A stretch of 11,076 nucleotides of DNA from Pezicula radicicola (lineage: Eukaryota; Ascomycota; Leotiomycetes; Helotiales; Dermateaceae): NCBI GenBank assembly GCA_003008705.1, contig PDUO01000111.1:35937-47012 (forward strand). The letters are read 5' to 3'. Positions 7,835 through 11,076 of this stretch are shown here, in pieces (positions within the stretch are counted from its first letter, which is position 1; each line of letters starts with the position of its first letter). The translations under genes were made by a program, and so were the position numbers. The notes under the pieces are model-generated. The model was given only the letters and a program-made list of their open reading frames with translations. It ran no database searches and was not told where the DNA came from.

Positions 7835-8048
7835 TGTAACGATCTATACTTGGGCTATAGCTATATAAGTTATAGAGGTAGAAAATATATAGAATTCTAG
7901 ACTAGGGAGAGAAGAGAGCTTAAGTAAAGCTTGACTATATATATGAAGCGATATTACGTGACGGTTCTTAGTGGCTTCTAGCTTGGAATAATGATCTTCT
8001 ATTTAACTAGGTTGCTCTGGGAATGGGTATATTGTTAGAACCGTTATA
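7835..8048 (-). repeat. Right LTR (5' LTR of the element)
   Basis: This 214-bp copy keeps the original TGTAAC terminus and ends CGTTATA. It aligns gap-free with the left LTR, with 21 transitions and no transversion. If transcription starts at the self-priming 10-mer, U3 spans 8048-7904 (145 bp) and R plus U5 spans 7903-7835 (69 bp). Of the nine positions where this copy looks derived, six are C to T on the plus strand, the opposite bias to the left LTR. Confidence 0.93.
7936..7944 (-). promoter_or_regulatory. TATA-like element of the LTR promoter
   Basis: An ATATATATA run lies 33 to 41 nt upstream, in element sense, of the 10-mer AGTCTAGAAT (first base 7903) predicted to be the transcript's 5' end. 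The spacing suits a TATA box. The left LTR has TATATACAC at the same place (2066-2074), so the shorter TATATA is the ancestral core and the rest of this run was extended by two C to T changes. This is inference from position; promoter activity is not shown. Confidence 0.5.
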
Positions 8049-8053
8049 TTAAA
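8049..8053. repeat. Target site duplication TTAAA (right copy)
   Basis: This is an exact match to 1960-1964, directly outside the right LTR. Removing the element and one copy joins the two AT-rich flanks seamlessly, so the insertion interrupted a single pre-existing AT-rich stretch. Confidence 0.9.
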
Positions 8054-9148
8054 TCTTATAATATTTAACTTAGTTATATATTTTAAATCTAATATATATA
8101 CTTTATATTATTTTATTATAATATTAGAGTATTCTATAAATATAATAACTCTTTTTTAATTAACTAACTTATCTTATTAGTTTCTTTATAATAATAACTT
8201 AAAATTAATATATAAATAATATTTATATTTAAATATTTTAATATAATTAAATAAAGACTTAATATTAGTAAAGACTTTATTAGAGTTAAATTAGATCTTA
8301 TTAATTATAGGTTTATATCTAGTTATATTATAAATATAAGTATTTACTTTTATAATTTTATTTTAGAATTTAATAAATAATTTAATATTTTTAAATATAA
8401 TATAAATATTATTTTTAAATATTTTTTTTACTCTCTCTATAATACTATTCTAATAGAATATATAAGAAATAATAGATTTATATTAAACTTTTTTATATTA
8501 TATTTATTTTTTAATAAATAACTTTAATTTTATTATATTATTAATATAAATTATAAATAAATTTAACTAAGTTTAATATTTAACTCTAATCTTTTAAATT
8601 TATAATTTATAAATAATTTCTTATTTATCTTTTACTAGAATTAATTAAACTTTCTAAGTTATATTATTTATAATTTAATAAAAGTAAATATTCCTTTATA
8701 GATTCTTTAATAATAATCTATAGATATTAATTAATATAAGAGTTAAAATTAACTCTTTCTAAAGGTTTAGAGTTTTATTAATCTTATTTCTTATCTTAGT
8801 TAAATTATATACTTTATATAATAATTAATCCTTTAGGTTTAGAATTAGGATATATTTCTTAAGTATAATAATTTTATAAAGATTTCTAATTTTATTATCT
8901 CTCTTATATCTAAGTTATTAATATTATAAAAGTTATTCTTTAAGAATTCTATTAAGATTCCTTTTATAGTCTTTATTAGAGATATAGTTTAAATTAAAAC
9001 TTAATTTAAATTTAGTATTTAATTTATCTTTATTAATTATATTATAAAAGTAATTTTTAACTTTAGTTAAGGTTATTTTATTATTTAGATTAAATCTAGT
9101 TAAGGTTTAATTAATAATAAAATTTTTATTACTTAGATAATTTAATTT

Positions 9149-9186
9149 AAGGTATTTTACTAAGGTATTTTAATAAAGATATTTTA
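9149..9186 (+). repeat. Short tandem repeat, about 13-bp unit, three copies
   Basis: AAGGTATTTTACT, AAGGTATTTTAAT and a diverged AAAGATATTTTAA follow one another. The same AATAAAGATATTTT core returns at 9314-9361. In sequence this poor in G and C the repeat may be a remnant of a real satellite or simple slippage; no function is suggested. Confidence 0.5.
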
Positions 9187-9313
9187 AAAAAATAATTTTA
9201 TTTAAATTATTTATTAAGATAACTTTATTAAAGTATTTCTTATTTAAATACTTTCTAGATTTAAATAATTTTAAACTTATATTATTTTACTTAAGGTATT
9301 TTTAAAGTATAAG

Positions 9314-9361
9314 TATTTTTAATAAAGATATTTTTAAAAATATTTTTAATAAAGATATTTT
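9314..9361 (+). repeat. 21-bp exact direct repeat spaced 27 bp
   Basis: The 21-mer starting TATTTTTAATAAAGATATTT occurs at 9314-9334 and again at 9341-9361. It shares its core with the 13-bp units at 9149-9186. The two together suggest a small decayed tandem array within the AT-rich flank. Confidence 0.5.
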
Positions 9362-11076
9362 ATTTTAGTTTAAGTAACTTCTAGAGTTACTTTTTAAGTA
9401 TTTTAGTTTTAGATAATTTTAAGATTATTTAACTTTCTCTAAGTAATTTATTAATCTTTCTTAAATAATATTTAAAACTAGAGTATAGTATATAAAGAGT
9501 ATTATTTTACTAAGTTTAAATATAATCTAAAAAACTTAATATAATTCTTTACTTATTATTATTTTAAATAATATCTTATTAATACTTTTATACTTATAGT
9601 ATATTTTCTTATTATTAAATATACTAATAATATTATTATTAAAATAAAGTTTTTTTCTAAAGAGAAGATTTATACTAAGATTAGAAATATAATAAATATT
9701 AACTAAAAGAATAAAACTTTTAAACTCTAATTATATCTTAATAGTTCTTATATAATCTAAGTATAATTTCCCTTTATTAATTATAATAGTATACTATCTA
9801 ATAAGAATTAATAGTCTTTTAAATAATTAATATTAGTTAGTTATATATAAAGAAACTCTAGTATTAGAGATTTATTATAATAAAGATATCTTATAGATAT
9901 CTTCTTAAGAGATATTTATAGTCTTAATTAAGAGTTTATTAATATTTAATTTAAAGTTAATTAAAGTATTAGAATTAGATTTAGTATTAATAATATAGTT
10001 TTAATATCTTTTTAACTTTAGATTATAATATTTACTCTTATTCTTTAATTTAGTATATTTATTTAAAGAATATTATATTTAATACTTTTCTTTTTTTTAT
10101 AATTCCTTAGTATATTAATATACTAGTTTAAAGTATTTATAGTTACTCTTAAAATAATTTCCTTTATAAAAGAAGTATTTATTAATAATAAAGTCTAAAC
10201 TACTATTTAACTTTTATAGTTTAGATTTACTTTAATAATAATATAATAATATATAAGGATATTTATCTCTTACTACTATAATTAAACTAATAATAATAAG
10301 TTAATCCTCTTACTTTTAAAGAATAAATATCTTTTTATTAATATTTAGTAATAGTTAGATATTAAGTATAAATTAAATAATTAAGTACTTATTTAAAAGT
10401 TTAATAAGTAAGAGTTTAAAAAGATATATCTTAGTATATATATTAATTAAAATAAGATTACTAGTAATAACTTAATATTTTAATTCTTTTAATTAGAGTT
10501 ATCTCTTTTTAATTAATATATCCTTATTTAATATAAAAGAAATAAGTTTTTATATATCTTTATAATTTATTTATAGTTTAATTTTATTATATTTAGCTTT
10601 TAAAGTATTCTATTAAAAATAAATATTATTATAATTTTTAATATAATTATTATTTAATTTATTAATATAGATTAAGATTATATACTAAATCTTTATAATA
10701 GTAAATTTATATTCCTTCCTCTTTTTATTATTTTATTATATCTCTAGCTTCTTCTTCTCTTTTCCTTTCTCTTTAATTTTATTATCTTTAGATATTAATA
10801 AAGTTAAAGTAAGATCTAAATTAGATATAAAGAAGATATAAAAAGTATTTATTAATATATAATTATATTCTATTTATTTAAGAATAAAAGAGAGACCTTC
10901 TTTAATAAAGTAAAGTATAAATAAATAAAACTATTATTATTAATTTATTTATAATAATACTAGTATTAGTCTTTTTTTTATAAATTAATTAAAATTTATA
11001 TTATTAATTAAATATAAAAAATTTATAATTTAATTATATAAAATAAAGTTAGATCTTTAGTAAATAAATTTATAAA

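Larger units (their letters stand above)
1965..8048 (-). mobile_element. Full-length Ty3/gypsy chromovirus retrotransposon, RIP-inactivated
   Basis: This 6,084-bp element has 214-bp LTRs, TTAAA target duplications, a primer-binding site, a polypurine tract and the order gag, protease, RT, RNase H, integrase, chromodomain, all on the minus strand. Protease-RT-RH-integrase order is diagnostic of Ty3/gypsy, and the chromodomain after integrase places it among chromoviruses. The coding frames show no indel over about 5.6 kb, only in-frame stops and substitutions of the RIP type (Trp to TAG, Gln to TAA/TAG, Arg to TGA, Cys to Tyr, Asp to Asn). Composition changes sharply at both ends: a counted line in the integrase region is about 43% G+C, against about 15% outside. 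The element is non-autonomous as it stands. The family name cannot be assigned without a database comparison. Confidence 0.95.
8054..11076. repeat. RIP-saturated AT-rich flank (right), no genes
   Basis: This 3-kb stretch has the same composition as the left flank: very low G+C, and no CpA, TpG or CpG seen on reading, so no ATG on either strand. It continues the sequence interrupted by the retrotransposon. A pyrimidine-rich patch near 10741-10775 and short tandem repeats near 9149-9361 are the only visible structure. It is probably an ancient repeat degraded by RIP. No coding frame, structural RNA or second LTR pair is recognisable. Confidence 0.85.

Noticed and set aside
10741..10775. Pyrimidine-rich patch as a polypurine tract of a second element
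   Set aside because: No LTR, coding frame or partner repeat is found nearby, and CT/TT steps are what RIP leaves behind.

Overview
The window looks like nuclear DNA of a filamentous ascomycete fungus. It is an AT-rich block mutated by repeat-induced point mutation (RIP), carrying one younger full-length LTR retrotransposon. No intact gene is visible.

Layout. Positions 1-1959 and 8054-11076 are extremely AT-rich. On reading every line I found no CpA, TpG or CpG in either flank: C is followed only by T or C. This is what RIP leaves when it runs to completion. It also removes every ATG, so no ordinary ORF can exist there. The ancestor of this DNA is no longer recognisable.

Between the flanks, 1965-8048 (6,084 bp) is a complete Ty3/gypsy element of the chromovirus type, lying on the minus strand. 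It has two 214-bp LTRs (1965-2178 and 7835-8048) and a perfect 5-bp target duplication TTAAA (1960-1964 and 8049-8053). A polypurine tract adjoins the left LTR. Next to the right LTR is a primer-binding site complementary to a sequence inside the LTR, which suggests self-priming. In sense order the element encodes Gag with a CCHC knuckle, then protease, reverse transcriptase, RNase H, integrase and a C-terminal chromodomain.

Gag can be read in one minus-strand frame (about 7796 to 6372). Pol can be read in the -1 frame relative to Gag (6384 to 2179). I found no indel in either, but both are broken by many in-frame stops, about 19 in gag and 60 in pol by hand count. The codon changes fit CpA/CpG deamination on either strand. 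A GGGAAAC heptamer in the correct register, followed after 6 nt by an 8-bp hairpin, marks a probable -1 ribosomal frameshift site at the gag-pol junction.

The LTRs differ at 21 of 214 positions. All 21 are transitions, with no indels. The likely history is that an older repeat was RIPed to saturation, a chromodomain element then inserted into it, and that element was RIPed to a lesser degree. The element is dead: the protease Asp, one RT catalytic Asp, all four Gag zinc ligands, three of four integrase zinc ligands and every likely Gag start codon are lost.
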